NCBI GenBank assembly: GCA_021849435.1
Contig: JAJZSX010000188.1
Location: forward strand, 1-5,114
Source: Actinomycetes bacterium
GTDB taxonomy: Bacteria > Actinomycetota > Acidimicrobiia > Acidimicrobiales > RAAP-2
DNA: 5,114 nucleotides
Direction: 5' to 3'
How positions within the stretch are numbered: the first letter of the stretch is position 1; each line of letters starts with the position of its first letter. The position numbers and the translations under genes were made by a program. Below, piece after piece: positions 4,333 to 5,114 of this stretch. Under the pieces are notes generated by a model. It had not been told where the DNA came from. It did not search any database and saw only the letters and a program-made list of their open reading frames with translations.

Positions 4333-5005
4333 CGTCAGCACAGATTTCCGGATGCGAAAGAAACGGCGAGTGGTCGCTCGCAATTTCGGTGGTCATATCG
4401 CACGACGACGCCATCCGGGACTGAAGCGCCGGGTCAATCGCACGATCATTGGTGCACCGGATGTAGTGGCGCCGGACGGTCGCGTCCGGGTGTTCCCGCT
4501 TCGAGCGAAAACTTGCGATCGTCTGCGAGCCGAGGCGCGACACCGCATCCTTCGCCACGAGATCGTCGCAGTCGCCATAGAGCGCGGACCGTGCCAGCGA
4601 CGGATCCAGCCGTAGCCGTGGCCCGTCGACCGTCATGGCCGCATCCAGCTCCGTGCGAACGCCGCCGAGGCGCGAGACGTCGGTGGCACTTTGGCCGATA
4701 GTCGGGATCAGGGCAGCGATGAAGACGAGACCGACCAGTTTGTCGAGTTGACCGCTCGCCTCCGCAATGACCGCTCCGGCATAACTGTGCCCGACCAACA
4801 CCGTCGGTCCGTCAAAGTCGATGGCCGAGAAAACGGCCTGGACATCGGACCGGAGATCACTCGTCCCATCGCCGTCGTCGTGCGAACTCGGCAGTTCGAG
4901 TGTGCGCCAGGCCACGGAACGTCGATCGAACTCCTCGGTGAGTAGTCGCCACGACCAAGCGCCGTGCCACGCGCCATGGACGAGGACGTAGGTGGGTTCA
5001 GTCAT
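4316..5005 (-). CDS. Alpha/beta hydrolase, methylesterase/EstC-like
   Basis: This is a 229-residue cytoplasmic hydrolase of the usual family size. Near the N-terminus, YVLVHGAWHGAWSWR (6-20) supplies the HG oxyanion loop. GHSYAG at 72-77 is the nucleophile elbow with Ser74. The segment YIRCTNDRAIDPALQ (181-195) has Asp187 in the usual acid position, and SDHSPFLSHPE (210-220) carries the catalytic His212. This set, especially 'HGAWHGAW' and 'SDHSPFxSHP', is typical of the plant methylesterase (SABP2/HNL)-like and bacterial EstC-like group, which cleave small esters. The substrate is not known. The ATG at 5005 is chosen because a GAGG (5014-5011) lies 5 nt upstream and homology starts just after it. 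The frame continues upstream to 5104, but that extension runs antisense into the synthetase gene. It diverges from leuS with 54 bp between starts, and its 3' end holds the tRNA-Ala promoter. Confidence 0.88.
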   Translation of the reverse strand: MTEPTYVLVHGAWHGAWSWRLLTEEFDRRSVAWRTLELPSSHDDGDGTSDLRSDVQAVFSAIDFDGPTVLVGHSYAGAVIAEASGQLDKLVGLVFIAALIPTIGQSATDVSRLGGVRTELDAAMTVDGPRLRLDPSLARSALYGDCDDLVAKDAVSRLGSQTIASFRSKREHPDATVRRHYIRCTNDRAIDPALQSRMASSCDMTTEIASDHSPFLSHPEICADAVTDW

Positions 5006-5047
5006 TGGGGCCTCGGCTTTCACTTCGAGGATACGCCGTTGGCTCCC

Positions 5048-5053
5048 TAGAAT
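5048..5053 (+). promoter_or_regulatory. -10 element of a probable leaderless leuS promoter
   Basis: TAGAAT lies 6 nt before the A of the ATG at 5060, exactly the distance between a -10 hexamer (-12 to -7) and a transcription start at the ATG itself. No Shine-Dalgarno precedes this ATG. The -35 region is weak (TTCGAG-like near 5024-5029), as is common in actinobacterial promoters. Confidence 0.5.
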
Positions 5054-5059
5054 GTCGAG

Positions 5060-5114
5060 ATGGCCCGCCCCTTTGACGTCAGATCCGTAGAAGCCAAATG
5101 GCAAGAACGATGGC
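5060..5114 (+). CDS. leuS: Class I aminoacyl-tRNA synthetase, N-terminus; probably leucyl-tRNA synthetase
   Basis: Only 18 residues are in the window: MARPFDVRSVEAKWQERW, running off the right edge. The 'F/YD...IE.KWQ..W' opening is characteristic of bacterial leucyl-tRNA synthetases ('ydp..iE.kWq..We'). Valyl enzymes open in a related way but usually read 'E..Wy.yW'. LeuRS charges tRNA-Leu in the cytoplasm. The start is set by the alignment of this opening and by the -10 element placed for a leaderless transcript. Too little is visible to exclude another class I synthetase. Confidence 0.6.
   Translation, partial: MARPFDVRSVEAKWQERW

Noticed and set aside
4153..4383. Minus-strand frame spanning tRNA-Ala
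   Set aside because: It contains the translated tRNA gene (a typical 'GIAQLVERLTGSQEVRGSNP'-type artefact) and is not a protein gene.
5006..5104. N-terminal extension of the alpha/beta hydrolase
   Set aside because: The extension lies antisense to the leuS start and has no match to the hydrolase fold. The ATG at 5005 has GAGG at 5 nt.

Overview
The DNA is GC-rich, with GC-biased third codon positions, GTG starts, TANNNT-type -10 elements and a probable leaderless gene. This points to a high-GC actinobacterial chromosome. An Acidimicrobiia-like lineage is possible, but nothing here proves it. No phage, insertion sequence or CRISPR array is visible, and the window has both core genes (tRNA-Ala, the start of a probable leuS) and accessory genes. 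LAYOUT. Bases 1-1748 form a probable light/B12-linked lipid-modification block. It holds the 3' end of a cyclopropane-fatty-acid-synthase-type methyltransferase (+), a convergent CarH/LitR-type B12-binding repressor (-), and a divergent SRPBCC/polyketide-cyclase-like gene (+). The 83-bp divergent intergenic region carries a cluster of TAGT/ACTA half-sites, including a perfect 12-bp palindrome beside the SRPBCC ribosome binding site, which makes it the best operator candidate. Bases 1749-2234 have no convincing gene but contain a 67-nt nested hairpin just downstream of the SRPBCC gene. Bases 2235-3317 encode a 12-helix FUSC-type (aromatic acid exporter-like) membrane protein. On the minus strand, 3352-3816 encodes an orphan protein of about 154 residues. 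Its leader carries a hairpin with the Shine-Dalgarno in the loop. Bases 3823-4205 are a gene-poor scar holding a decayed HicA-type toxin gene (in-frame TGA, ATG-to-ATA-like start, lost C-terminus) and several long inverted repeats. Bases 4206-4281 (-) encode tRNA-Ala(GGC) with an encoded CCA end. Its likely promoter lies inside the 3' end of the next gene, an alpha/beta hydrolase of the methylesterase/EstC type (4316-5005, -). At the right edge, 5060-5114 (+) is the start of a class I aminoacyl-tRNA synthetase, probably leuS, apparently leaderless. WORKING TOGETHER. By analogy with known LitR/CarH loci, the repressor in the dark (AdoCbl-bound) would hold down the SRPBCC gene, itself and possibly fatty-acid methylation genes that start left of the window. 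Light would release it. The right half is a housekeeping tRNA/leuS neighbourhood next to a decayed toxin remnant and an orphan gene.
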